Shown in pieces: positions 1 to 12,292 of a stretch of DNA of 64,000 bases. Below the pieces are notes generated by a model, which was not told where the DNA came from, ran no database searches, and saw only the letters and a list, made by a program, of their open reading frames with translations. The first letter of the stretch is position 1. Every line of letters begins with the position of its first letter. The translations under genes and the position numbers were made by a program. This DNA is from Heterodera schachtii (Eukaryota > Nematoda > Chromadorea > Rhabditida > Heteroderidae), in the NCBI GenBank assembly GCA_023374025.1, contig SIJG01000056.1:551935-615934 (forward strand), given 5' to 3'.

Positions 1-193
1 GTTGGTACCCCATCTAACACCTCGCTCACCCAATTTTTCATTTTCGCTAAATTTTTTCGGGAAGTCCACAAAATTACCAAATTTAAGTCTAAGTTTTCTC
101 CGGCAGCACTATCGGCACAGTCCTTTAAGGTTTCAAAAAGTGCACTGGCAATAAAAGTGCTGTGAAAGGCAAAAAAAAAAGGTCGTCGTCTAT

Positions 194-561
194 GTCATTA
201 TTTAAAAAACTATCATTATGATTTGATGAAAAATTACTTATAATTTAGCTGAAAAGCAACCAAATTTTTAATTCTTGATATCATTCGATAGCCCTAAGTA
301 TTCTCTATCAGCCTATAAAATTTCAAAAAATTTGGTTAAGCTTTAAAAGAGTTAGGGCCAAAGATTCTCGAAAGACAAGGTTTTTTGAGTTCCTCCAGCA
401 CTAACTCTTTTGAAACTTAACGAAATTTTTTGAAATTTTGTAGGCTGATAGAGAATACTTAGGGCTATCGAATGATATCAAGAATTAAAAAGTTGGTTGC
501 TTTTGAGCTCAATTATAAATCATTTTTCATCAAATCATAATGATGGTTTTTAAATAACGAC
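194..561. mobile_element. Foldback (inverted-repeat) element A
   Basis: Two arms of about 165 bp (194-361 and 398-561) are near-perfect reverse complements, separated by about 35 bp. Both arms contain TTCTTGATATCATTCGATAG next to CCCTAAGTATTCTCTATCAG. No coding sequence lies inside, so this is a non-autonomous MITE/foldback type. Related half-arms recur near 40920-41100. No clear target-site duplication was seen. Confidence 0.8.
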
Positions 562-1324
562 TCCGCCCCGTCGCCCGGGGGGGATACGCCTTCCAAGCCG
601 AAATGCCGAAATCCTTGGACAGTCCGTCCCTTCCTCATTTCTGAGTTTGGATAAGAAGACTATTTTTTATGATAACACAACAGGTGTTTTTTTAAAGGAG
701 TGGTAGAAAATTCGAAAACTCGAAAATTTTTAGAATGTTTTTTACAATTTCTTTTTTTTAAATTTTACAATTCAAAAAAGTCTCATCAAAAATTCAAATG
801 AACGCTTTCAGGATTAATGGCTATGAAATTTCATTTCAATTGAGAATAATTTCTTTTAATCAAAAAATGCCGACAAATATTTAATCCGGCACAAATCCCT
901 TTTGGAATTGGAATGCCCACAAAAAATTTAGCCGAATTTACATAATTAATCCATTTAACCCAAAAATATATTTTTAATTCGCTTTTTCTCTTCTTTTGTG
1001 AATAATCCATCTGTCAGCTGTCATTTTTTTTGCTGGAAGCTAATCAAAAATTCGTTATTTAAAGGGAGCCAAACGCAAATTAAATTCATTTTTTAGAAAA
1101 TAATACAAAAAACATTTACCGTATATTTTTCTCCCATCCATATCGTACCCATAAATAATGTCATTTTTTCATTAATCAAAATTTAAAAAAAAAGCATTTT
1201 TACACATTTTTATATAACCAAAATTTATCTTTCAATTTAAATAAATTTCTTTCAAAATTTGATTTAAGACTTTTTATAATTCCAATCAAATTATTTGCCT
1301 AATTGTGAGCTTCTTCGCACTGAA

Positions 1325-4300
1325 ATGGAGAAACAGCAGCAGCCAAAAAGTGATCAGAAGCAGCAGAAGAAAGTTGCTGTTGTGGTGCCACGAGTCGCGC
1401 GGAAGGCAAACGGTGGGAAATTTGAGTAATTACGGTACCATTCTTTGGGTTTAAAAACAAAATGAATCCCGAATTAGTGTTGGTTGGTTCCTTAATCCCG
1501 GTCGCAAAATGCCAAAAATCTAAAAAAAAAGCTGAAATTTGTTATTAAAATCGCTAATTTGGATTGATTATTATTATTTTTTAACAATTTACTGATTGCC
1601 AAAACATAGAGCGCAAAATTAAGCTCTTTTTTTGGATAAAATTGGTTAAGAAATTACACGCGAATTTAAAAAATTTTCGGCCGCAACGCCACACCTCCCC
1701 TCCCGTACCGTATGAAAAGCAAAAAAAAATAAAGGGGTCGGAGATTTATCACAAATTTTCCTGATGACCAGCAAGCAATTGGGAGGAATTTTTTTTATAA
1801 TTTTTTATGTAATAAGGAAAAATCGGGTGTACTTTAGTCAACCCCCCAGAAAATAATGGCATAAATGATATACCAATCGATTCGTCTCGATGAGCTAAGC
1901 ACGAAAAAATAGGTCTCCAGTTGCGGAAATGCCAAAAAACCGGTTTTTGAACCGGTTTAAAACTCGAAAAATTGAGTGAAAAGGGGGGCTTAGGACCCTT
2001 TCAAATGGTCGAATTCGGACAAATTTGGTATCATTCGAAAGCTCTTGATGAGCTAAGTCTAAAAAACAAGGTATAAATTCGAACCAATGCCATCTAAACA
2101 CTGGGACAACTGAGTCCCAGTGAAAATGGACACTTCAGTACCGAAAAATAATAAACGGGAAATAATGATTTAAAAGCAAAAATTTCGCAAAAGGGAGCAT
2201 GCGAAGACGGAGCAAGTAGTGGGGCGAGACGGAGGGCGGAGGAAGACGTCTGACGAGCGCCACAGGCGGTTGACTGCGGGTGCCCGAAGGGCCCCCGCCA
2301 ATCAGCCAACCGCGCCTGCGGATCACGCGCGGACTTCTTCCGTAGCCCGTAGTCTCGCCCCACCTACTGGCCGCCGTAGTCGAGTGTGCGGCGGTTTTTT
2401 AGCGCAATACTCGATATTCAAGGCTAAACGATTTTCGTGCATTATAAGAAGAAAACTATTTTATTTTTTGGTACTGAAGTGTCAATTTTCACCGGGACTC
2501 AGTTGTCCCAGTGTTTAGATGGCATTGTTTCGAATTTATACCTTGTTTTTTAGACTTAGCTCATCAAGAGCTTTCGAATGATACCAAATTTGTCCGAATT
2601 CGACCATTTGAAAGGGTCCTAAGCCCCCCTTTTCACTCAATTTTTCGAGTTTTAAACCGGTTCAAAAACCGGTTTTTTGGCATTTCCGCAACTGGAGACC
2701 TATTTTTTCGTGCTTAGCTCATCGAGACGAATCGATTGGTATATCATTTATGCCATTATTTTCTGGGGGGTTGACTAAAGTATATCCGAAAAATCTCGCG
2801 AGCATCCGAGAAATTTTTATGGTTTTTTTGGGATACGATCTCGACAACTATTGAGATGTTTTTTGGTTTCGGCATTTTTACCGGTGTATATGCACCGGCC
2901 GACCCCTTTGTCCGGTCTCTAATTAGGATAATTAATTAATGATTTGTTCTCCAAAATTCATTAGAAGAATTTGAAAGTTTGAATATTCAAACGCATCTAT
3001 CCAATATTTGTTTTTGTTTTTGATTGTGTGACTGTCACTTATTGTCATTTTCCAAAAATGACCCCTCCCCCATTAATTGATCCCCTATCCCCCCCCCCCC
3101 CCCTCTCTCACTTCTCCGTGCTCCCTCTCTCATTCCCTCCCCCTCCTTCTCTCTCACTCTCTCTCTCTCATTTCTCCCCCTCCCTCCCTCCCTCTCTCAT
3201 TTCTTCCCCGTCCCTCTCTCACTTCTCCGTGCTCCCTCTCTCATTTCTTCCCCGTCCCTCTCTCACTTCTCCGTGCTCCCTCTCTCATTTCTCCCCCCTC
3301 CATCCCTAATATCCCCTCCCATCCCTACATCCCTATCTCATTTATCCCGTCCCTCCCTCCCCTCCCTCCCTCACTTCCTCCCTCACATTGATACGCTATT
3401 TCTCTCTCTTCTGTGTTAAAAACAAGCCAAAGTCTCCATCCATGTAAATTGTGCACCGCAATACACCTAAACAGTGTTTTGCTTAATTCCCATCTGTTCA
3501 ATTTGATGAGCTTAAGAGGTTAATTGGGGAGGAGTCGATTCCGCCCTCACTTTTTGGACGAACCCGCACCCATTTAAAACGCAATTCGTTTTCCATTTTA
3601 TTCATTCTTCATTAATCAAAAATTGTTTATTAAAAAAAAACAATTTTTAATAATTATTTATAAATCACTGCCAAACCCCTCCCCGAAATGCCACCGGTCT
3701 TCCCATCCTCGCCCGTTCACAATGGTAGGCTAAAGAGTGACTTGGGTTAGCCGTCCCCTCAATTATCCATCCGATTATGTTTTTTAAACGGCAAATCTTT
3801 GCTAACTTTTTTTTAATTAAAATCCAATTTAGCAATGGACGTGGACCAAGCCGAACCTGAAAATGCCACTTTTCATTCAGAAAATGCCACTTTTCGTTCA
3901 GAAAATGCCACTTTGCGTCCAAACGGTAAGGAACGAGCGGATGATTTTGAATTTCAATGATAATTAATGGCCTAATTTGTTTTGGTGATTATTATTATTA
4001 AAGTGTTTTTATTTCAGTAAACAACCGTTTGGACAAATTGGAACACAACGCCTCAATTGTGAATGAACGTTTGAGCAAAATCGAGGACAAACTCAACATT
4101 TTGATGATTACCGTAATTCAGGTAAACACTAATCAATTAAACTAACTAATTATTATCATTATCATTATTAACATAATTATTTGATACATTAAGTAGGAAA
4201 TTTAATGGCTTTTTAAAAGTTATAAAAAGTGTTTCAGAAATTTGCCAGAAAAATGGCGATAAATTGGCCCATAATTTTTCAATTATTCCAAATTCAGTTG

Positions 4301-4330
4301 CAAGCACTGCTTCTGCAGCAAAAGCGCTGA
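1325..4330 (+). CDS. Small coiled-coil protein, 4 exons (105 aa)
   Basis: Model join(1325-1412, 3833-3925, 4018-4121, 4298-4330); all junctions are GT-AG and keep frame. Exon 1 is Lys/Gln-rich. Exon 2 holds three copies of a short motif (ENATFHS/ENATFRS/ENATLRP). Exons 3-4 form a strong heptad coiled coil (NNRLDKLEHNASIVNERLSK, then IEDKLNILMITVIQLQALLL), ending QQKR-stop. I do not recognise the family; a small subunit of a coiled-coil complex is a guess. The 2.4 kb first intron contains foldback element B. Exon 1 is the weakest part: the TTTAG before the ATG at 3835 could instead be a trans-splice acceptor, giving a shorter protein (about 75 aa) that starts MDVDQAEPE. Confidence 0.6.
1830..2783. 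mobile_element. Foldback element B, ~950 bp
   Basis: Arms of about 325 bp (about 1830-2158 and 2456-2783) are near-identical reverse complements, so both arms read out the same 68-codon frame on opposite strands. The termini are ACTTTAGTCAACCCCCC and its complement. The roughly 300 bp core is GC-rich, with its own frames but no recognisable transposase. The arms carry the GGTATCATTCGAAAGCTC word shared with other foldback elements here. It lies in the first intron of the coiled-coil gene. Confidence 0.85.
3090..3400. repeat. CT-rich low complexity with a ~46 bp tandem unit
   Basis: This is a pyrimidine-only stretch on the + strand. Within it a block of about 46 bp (TCTCACTTCTCCGTGCTCCC plus TCTCATTTCTTCCCCGTCCC) is repeated nearly exactly two to three times at about 3105-3300. 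The open frames across it are compositional artefacts. Confidence 0.8.
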
Positions 4331-4384
4331 TGGCCGGCGGGGCATGCCGTGCGAGTGGGGGCCGCGGCGGTGGAATATGCCTTT

Positions 4385-4520
4385 TAATTTGTTTTTAATT
4401 GTTTTTTAATTATTTATATTTTGTTTTAATTATTTTTAATTTGTCTTTAATTGTTTTTTTAATTATTTTTAATTTGTTTTTAATTATTTTTAATTTATCT
4501 TTAATTGTTTTTTATTACAG
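4385..4520. repeat. TTTAATTGTTTTTAATTA degenerate tandem tract
   Basis: Short T/A words of the type TTTAATTGT and TTTAATTAT are iterated across about 130 bp just 3' of the coiled-coil gene. This is a low-complexity downstream flank. Confidence 0.6.
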
Positions 4521-4837
4521 GGTTGTCAAGTTTATATTTTTAAAATTTTACGGGTCACTTATAAATTTCGACCCTCCAAATCATGAAAACAAAAAAGCAC
4601 ATTTGACAACCCTGTCTTACTATTATTATTATTTATTATTTTTACTATTGTTTTAATTTCTAATTCATTTTATCTTTCATGCTTTAATTTCGAAAATTTG
4701 CTTTCATTTTTATGTTGAATAAAGAAGCATCATCACATTTAACATAAAAAATTACTCTAGATTTTGGCACTTGGATAATAATAAAAATGATTTTGCATTT
4801 GTGTCTCATTAATGGTTTTGTGATAGTTTAGTGCTAA

Positions 4838-5056
4838 GTCGTTTCGTAAATCCGGCACTTTTGCATTTTTATGACATAACTTGGACTTGAATAAAGTAAC
4901 CAAATTTTACATTCTTGGTATTGCTCGATAGGCCAGACTTTTTACTATTAGCCTTAAAAACTAAGAATGTGAAATTTTGTTACTTTTAAACAAAATTATG
5001 CCTTGATTTATCGAAAAAAGTGCTAAAATGCCGGATTTTACGAAATGACTCATCAC
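4838..5056. mobile_element. Foldback element C, ~220 bp
   Basis: Arms of about 100 bp pair as reverse complements. The left arm contains TCGTTTCGTAAATCCGGCAC and the right arm ends GCCGGATTTTACGAAATGAC. Both carry the ATTCTTGGTATTGCTCGATA/AACTAAGAATGTGAAATTTTG region near the loop. It belongs to the same broad family as elements A, B and F. Confidence 0.7.
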
Positions 5057-5214
5057 TGGATAGTTTTCATGGGAAGGGGATCATCGTGCCGCTTTATGAC
5101 ATCACTTTTTTTACAATATTTATTTCCGATAAAAAAGATGCCAAAAATGAATATATGATGCCAACCAGATCACATGTTCTTTGTATTTTGGCAAATGCTA
5201 CAGTATCTCAAACG

Positions 5215-5375
5215 GATCGGGGCGCACAAAGTGCCGAAACAGCGACTCAGTACGACGGTCCACGGAGAAGTCGCGCCGGAGTGGTGCGACTGCGATTCGC
5301 TTCAGCGAGTTGAAGCGTGCCAACGAGGGCGGCGGTTCGGCGACGCCACGGCGACTCGTGGGAGGCATACGGTAG
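5215..5375 (-). CDS. Possible alternative C-terminal exon of the 5.7-8.3 kb gene
   Basis: The minus strand is open and GC-rich here, and reads ..PPPSLARFNSLKRIAVAPLR.., ending PDPFEIL-stop. Good acceptors lie upstream (ACAGTACAG near 5390). A donor within the 5720-5984 exon could join in frame, giving an alternative C terminus to ..NSILGL-stop. The plus strand is also open (..SDSVRRSTEKSRRSGATAIR..), so the strand is not certain. This exon is inference only. Confidence 0.3.
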
Positions 5376-5719
5376 TAGCGCCAAGCTGTACTGTTGTTAT
5401 TGTTAGTGCTGTTAAAATGTAGAGGACGGGGGACAGAGGACGGTGCGGGGAATTGCTGCCTAAAAATGGAAATTATTAGAGAGTGTGAGATTCTTCGGCA
5501 ATCAGAAACTATCGCTTTACAGTACCCCGGTCATGATTGGAAAATTTTATCGGAATTTTTCTGGTGCCTACAGTATGATTTCATGTATTTTAAACCATGG
5601 TCAGGATCTAGCCAAAATTTACAGTATGCATCGGACTTGATTCTGTTGGTAGGATTTGATTATTACCGAAACGTTGCCTGCAGTATCCCTGCCCGCTATC
5701 GTCAATTAAAGCGAATTAA

Positions 5720-8265
5720 TTACAGTCCCAAAATCGAATTGAAATTCCAAAAATGGTCCCACTCTTCCATCTGTGTTCGCATTGTTCTGCTGCTGGTCGG
5801 CAAATCGGGCAAAAAGCGACGTTGATGTTGGTACTGATGAACATCATGCTGCTGCTGCTGATCACCCCGAATCAGTGCCATTCCTCGCCTACCGTACCGG
5901 TGCCGATTACGGTCACCGTAATCGGAGGAATAATCGTCTTCGCCTTCGTCGTCCACCGACCGATACAATCGCCGAGATGAATTCCTATGATGAAATTTGG
6001 AATTCGACAGAAAAAAAATCGGATTTCAAGGATTAATTTAAAAAAATATTAAGTGCCAGAAATGTTTTGGAAATTTAATTAGATTTTTTCAAAATTGGTA
6101 TCATAAATTTAAAATTTCCGTTGTTTGGCAGGATTGTCTTGGGGCTGTTAGACTCCTAAATTTAAACTCAGGTGCAGTTCATAAAATTTGAATCTGTCTG
6201 ATCACTCAAAATGATTAGCAAATTGCCATCAAATTTTGCCAAGTTTTTCACCTGGCATCCCTCAAAAATGGTGCTGCTGCCACTGATCCCATTCGTCGAC
6301 CCTCTTCCATCGTTGGCATTGTCGTTGACGATGATGATGAGGACGAACTGCTTGAAGAACATCCACCACACCCAACATTTGGTAGTTGTTGTTGATGTTG
6401 TTGTTCTTCTTCTGCATCGCTTGTACTGCTTGCAATGTCCGCGGAGCGGAAAAACCGCTGCAGGTGGGCGTGGCGCGGGCGCCGAGGCGGCGGTGCCGGA
6501 AATGGAAGCGGACGCCTGAAAATGGTTCGCAATTCTAGGCACTTTTCGGGAGTGATGGTCTCAGGCTGTTGACTAGAGAAATTTCTCAATTTTTTTTCTG
6601 TGTTTTTTGCCGGTCTCGACTCTCGAGCATTCCTAGCCAAAATTATGGCACGAAAATTAAATAATGCCATCAGGATGAAATTGGATCCGGCATTCCGAGA
6701 AAACCAATTCTGGTGCCGGGTGAGTGGCAGACTCGCAACCCAAGGTTACGGTAACGAAAAATGCATTACCGTATTCCGGCAATTCGGATGCCAATGTTCT
6801 GTGGGTAATTATTGTACGGCTTCTGCCCCATCTCAGCCCATTCTTGGGCTACAAATTGGTTGCTTCGCGCATGCCGCCACGCGATTCTCGGTTGAGGGCC
6901 GCTGGGTCGCTCCTCAAAACTGCGAGTCTGAAAAATCGAATTTTAAATGCTTAATTAATTTAAAACTAATTAATTGTTGAATTCTGACATTTTTCATGGT
7001 GCTAGGACGGTAAATTCCACCAAGTCAGAAAAAATATGATTTAAATCAAATCTTTTTGTCAGAAACAACCAAATTTTGAATTTTGAATTTCAATTCCACA
7101 TGGGTCTAGCAAAAGCAATAAGGCCAATCCGTACTTTTGTTCCATAAAATGTTGCCTATTAAGTCGTTTTTTGGCCCAGATTGCGGTCCGGCTTACGGAT
7201 TTATGCCTTTAAATTTTAATAAATTATTAATTATATGAAGATGTTCGGTGTTGGATTTTAGACCCGTTTTTTGGCTTTTGGTTCGTTTGCCGACCACAAA
7301 ACCATTTTTAAAAAAATTTAATTTTCCCGATCTTGTAAGCCGTCCAAATCTGGCAAAGCTTAAGGGATTATCCGCAACGGTTAATCGCCTCAGACGTTCA
7401 AATTCACTGGTGAGTGGGAATCAGACAGTTCAGCGACAAAAAACCGTAATTTTGTGCCGGAGATCTTCACATTTTGGCAAATTTTCACTTTTGTAACCTT
7501 TAAACGAGTACAGCAAAAAAAAGAGAAACAGTAATTTTATGTGGCAAATTTTGTTTAAAATATTTTCAAAATGTTTTTAATTCTATTAAAATTGTGTTTG
7601 TAGCAAATAAAATTTTGGCTAGGCCATAGTTTCTTGATAATTAAAAATTTGTTGTCTTCTGTAACAAAAAAATGGCTTAGAAAAAGTTGTTAATTTAATA
7701 TTCAATTTTTGTGGATTTTTTTGAAAAAATTCTCATTTAAATCCCTAAAAATACCAAATTTCCCTAATTTCCCTCCCCCCCCCCCCTCATAAATCAGTAT
7801 TTTTTCTGATTATTCAGCTGATGCAACTTTTAATCATTGGTGCTCAGATTTTCACAATTGATTACTAATGACAAAGTGACAATGAGTTGTAAAAAATAAT
7901 TTTTTGTATTTAAAAGAATATTTTTGTGTAATTATTATTTTTTTCATATATTTAAATCGAAATAATTTATTTTTCACTGTTTTATATTTAATTTTTAATT
8001 CATTTTGTAAAATTATAATGAATTTTATTTAACCTTTGTTTTATTTTATGATATTTTCAATTTAATTAATTTATTTTCCCCCTTTTTCCACCTTTGTGCC
8101 AAAATGACTTTTGCGCCGTTCGTTTTGTTGTTGTGCCATTATTGTTAAATTTGGCGTTGGCTTTGGCGGCATCATTGGCCACTTTTGTTGGCCCATTTTT
8201 GCAAAATGATGCCGTTGCTGCGGCACACTTTGGTGCTGTTGTCGTTGTGCCACAATTTCAACCAC
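5720..8265 (-). CDS. Ser/Gln/Arg-rich protein, 3' portion of a larger gene
   Basis: Exons read on the minus strand: 8092-8265 (Gln-rich), 7303-7406 (EFERLRRLTVADNPLSFARF), 6770-6919 (FVAQEWAEMGQKPYNNYPQN), 6252-6572 (poly-Ser, acidic, Pro/Arg-rich) and 5720-5984 (acidic SVDDEGEDDYSSDYGD, polyGln, ending NFNSILGL-stop). The last three exons join in frame through GT-AG introns. The junction between 7303 and 6919 does not keep phase, so at least one small exon is missing, perhaps near 7100-7200. The 5' end lies beyond 8265 and was not found. The family is not recognised; the tail looks intrinsically disordered and phosphorylatable. Confidence 0.55.
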
Positions 8266-11200
8266 CTGCCAAAATTGGAAAAAAAGACTATTTTTTGATA
8301 AAAATTTTAAAAATTCAGTCCATAATTGTGACTTAGAAGAAAGCCATAAAAATTCTTAACAATGTAAGAAAGTTCAGGGGCATAAAAAAATTATGGCAAA
8401 AATTAATTACTCATCAAAATGCCTAATGCGCAAGAAATTTTTTTCGGCGCCTAATTTTTAATTTCAAAATTTTGTTCGGTACTGCAGCGCTCTTGTCAAA
8501 AAATTATGAATAGGCCTCCATCGAATACGAAATCTATTCGAGATTTGGGGTGAATAGGATAATAAGTGTCGAGACCAGCAGGGATTATCAATTAGAGTCG
8601 AAACAAATTCTTATGGCCGAAAATTCCGAAAATTCGGGGTCCCACACCGACGAAATGCTTCAAACAAAAATTTTGAAATCCTAATTATCATCCCCTTTAT
8701 ATACATAGCGAAATGCTTCGCCAAATTTGCTAATTGGTTGGTGGTTGGTATGATTTTCCGAGACGTTTCGCCAAACCATCGCCCCTTTCCCCAAATTGCT
8801 GCCAGCTGCCCAAACTTTTCCTGACAGCCGTGTGAAGCTGCTCATTCATATGATGCGCAGCAAATTGCCCCGCCCCGGTCAGGGTGGGACGATTAACTCT
8901 AATTAATTAGCCTCATTAAGCATCATTAATTAATTCGGCTGGTTGAAAGGGGACGTCTGGCAGCACCAGCGGAGCTTGTTGTTTATTTTATTATTGTTAT
9001 TGTTATTATGTTAAGCGGTGAGCTCGGTCAGTTGTCCCAGACAACGACATTTCTCCTGCTCGCATTTTTTTTTTTTTTTTTTTTTTTGCATTTTTTCCCG
9101 ACCATAAACCCGAGAGCAAATCTCGAGAGCAATTAATGCCGAAACGCGGACGGACAAATTGCTTAATTAATTCGCATAAATAGGCCTCATCGTTTAAGTA
9201 GAAACAGAAAATTGATATAAATTTAAGGCCGTTTCCCTAATTCCCGAACTCTGACCCCAACTTTTTTTATGATAATTCGATAATTTAAAAAAATTAAATT
9301 AATTTTTTTAAATTCACATTAAAAATTGCATTTTTTTGGCTTTTGAATCCCGATTCCCAAAACTTTTGAAAGTCTCGGAATCCCAATCGCGAAATCCGAA
9401 CCGATTTTTTTTTTAAATTTTCTATGCTTACATATCTTTGCTTCTAATGATTGCAATTATTTTTTTGTTTTAAATACACATTTATGCTTGTTTTTTTTTG
9501 CTGAATAAACTAATTGATTCATTTATTTATTATTTATTTTATTTTTTAATTTCCGCCCCCGGCGCATTTGTCGCCGTCGTTAAATACCCCCCCCCGCCCT
9601 AATGAGACATTATTGGTCAACTAATCGTCGTCACATCTTTCTCATGAGAATGGATCGTGATTATCATCATCATTTACTTTAACTAACAGTTGCGTTTTTT
9701 ACCATTTGTATCATTAATTTCTCCATACTATATAAACGAGAAAAAAGTGGCAGAACGTCCTCATTCTGCTGAAACGGCGTATATAAATGAGCAATTTCGA
9801 CATAATGATCATTTAATGATGACAATTAGTAACAGCTGCTGCTACTACCACCGCCCGTCCCCCCCCCCCCTCCGTTAATTTATCACTTAATTAACGCGCT
9901 AATTGATCAATTAGTGTGTTAGTGTTGGCCTAATTAATCCTATTATTGCCTAATTTATTGTTGCATAATATTGCCTCTACCAATAGTCCAAAAAAAACAC
10001 TTTTATGTAATCAATTAATTTTTTATTAAAATTATTTAATAAAAAATAATTATTTTTATCATTCATTAATTACTTTTTCGAATGATCATTTACCATTTTA
10101 CTCGAAATCAACCAACTTGTACTATTATAAAAGCTATTCAAAAACATTAATCATTCCATTCATTCATTTTTCAGTGTAACAATTCGTTGACCAATTAATT
10201 AGTCGCCATTTAATTAAACAATTAATTAACCTTCACTAATTGAGAACAAATTAATCACCACTTTTAACCAAATATCAAACACAAATCACACGTCATTTAT
10301 CACCCAACCTTTATTTACTCATATTCATCAATTAACCTTAAAATAAAATTGTTATGTATGTATTATTTATTTAATTTTTTATTGCCAATATTTAAAAATA
10401 TTTAAATTAAAAAAATTAAAAATATACAAAATTTCTATCGCGCGCTCTAAAAATAAATAATTAAAAATTTAAAAAACATATTTAAAATTAATAAATTTGA
10501 TATTTTCTCAATCAATTCATTTATTTTAATGAATACAAAAAACATTTCTACCGTATAACTCTTTAAAAAAACTTAAAAAATAAAGAAATAACTCCCTATT
10601 TTAATATTTTCCGAATTTATAAGATTGTGTATACATTTTATATAAATGTAAAACATAATAATATATTTCAAAAAAATGTCCATAAATGCGAAATCCCATG
10701 TGATCCATCGCCGCGCGCCGTCCGACGGCGGCCCATAAAAAAAATTTTTTTGGCTTTGGCGTTGCGTTTCGCTGTGCACTTAAAAAGTCCATAAAAATTT
10801 ATTTATCGTTTTGCCCTTTCTCATTTGTTTTTCACCCGATTCATTCATTCATCAAAACAATGAATGAATGAATATTTCACGAGACTTTTTGTGGCCAAAT
10901 GCGCAAATAAAAATAGGGAAAATGTAAAATTTAATAATAAAATTTATGGCATTGGCGCAAAATTGGCAAATAAAGGGTAATTTTATTATCTTTTACAATG
11001 ATGAATAAAAGAAGGATTAAATATTAATTTTTCTGTTATACGAAAGTTCATTTCCTATTACAAAATTAAATTGCAATTTCCTTTTTAAATTTTTGTTTTT
11101 TAAATATATTATTTTTTCATTTTTATTAATTAATTAAATATTTTTATAATTAGCAAAAAAAATTGTTTTTAAAAATTCCTGGAAAAATAAAATAGAATTA

Positions 11201-12212
11201 AATTTACCAGCTTAAAATTGGAAGTAAAATTTATATCCCAATTTTTTTTGGATTTTAAAAAAGTTAAAATTCTCTTTGAAGTCCCCACTAATCCCAATGA
11301 AAAAATTAAAATATTCTCAACTTATCTCTCATGCTAATTAACATTAATGCTTGCCAAATTTGGTCAATATCCCACATCAATTAACTTATTGCGAAAAGTA
11401 AAAAGCGCCAGGAAAAGCCCATTTGCTGCTTAATTGGCAAAATTCGTTGATGCCCGATTTTTTACGATTTTTCCGAGTTTTTTCAAGATTTTTATTGAGA
11501 ATTTTTTTAAGCTAGCGGCAAAAGCTTGTTTGCCCAGAAGATCTGTGCAAATCTGAAAATTCAGTACACTTTGCCATCACTTTGTTTAGGGTTGGGTATG
11601 AATGAATTTACAAAAACCCAAAAATTGCAAAAATTTGCCTACCCATCATAATTTTCAACTCCAAATTCTCAGTACACCCCTTCTGTTAGCCAATTAATCA
11701 TCTCCAAATCACATGCCACATCTGAACAATGAGGACACTTTGGCATTTCTTTGTTTTCCAGTGCCATTAAAAAGTGCCACTTTATCATTTCATTTCAATT
11801 TAACTTAATTTTTCCAATTTTCTTTTTTTTCTGCATTATTTCCCCCCGGGCGTTGTTGCGATCTCTGTTTTATTCCCACGGTTGTGAAGAAAAGCAGCTT
11901 TTTTCTCGCCATGTCCAACTTCAATACGTTGTACAAAAATATTCTCACCGATTTTTTGAACAAATTTACGGAGAAAATTAATTATTTTCATTAATTTTTT
12001 TCCCAATTTTCTCATTTGGCGAATTGTCCCCAACGCAACGAAAAATATTAGTAATATGAATTGAAAAAGTCTTACTATATATATATGTAGTTTAACATTT
12101 AGCAAATTCAACAAAACTTCAGAAATTTTCTGACGAATTTTCTCCTCTTTTTTCATTGTTACCATTTTTGGAAAAATTACTTTTTTTCCCTTTTTTTTAA
12201 ACTCATTTGTCA

Positions 12213-12292
12213 GGATTTGCCCATTTGTCCTGGATTTGCCCATTTGTCCTGGATTTGCCCATTTGTCCTGGGTTTGCCCATTTGTCCTAATT
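12213..12292. repeat. Tandem repeat, 19 bp x 4
   Basis: GATTTGCCCATTTGTCCTG is repeated four times almost perfectly (one copy has GGTTTG). This is a minisatellite with no coding context. Confidence 0.9.

Noticed and set aside
1895..2717. Two identical 68-codon frames on opposite strands
   Set aside because: They are the two arms of foldback element B, not duplicated genes.
8760..8890. 50-codon minus-strand frame with KR-type dibasic sites, resembling a neuropeptide
   Set aside because: There is no signal peptide, no repeated mature peptide and no clear start or splice acceptor; it is too weak to call.
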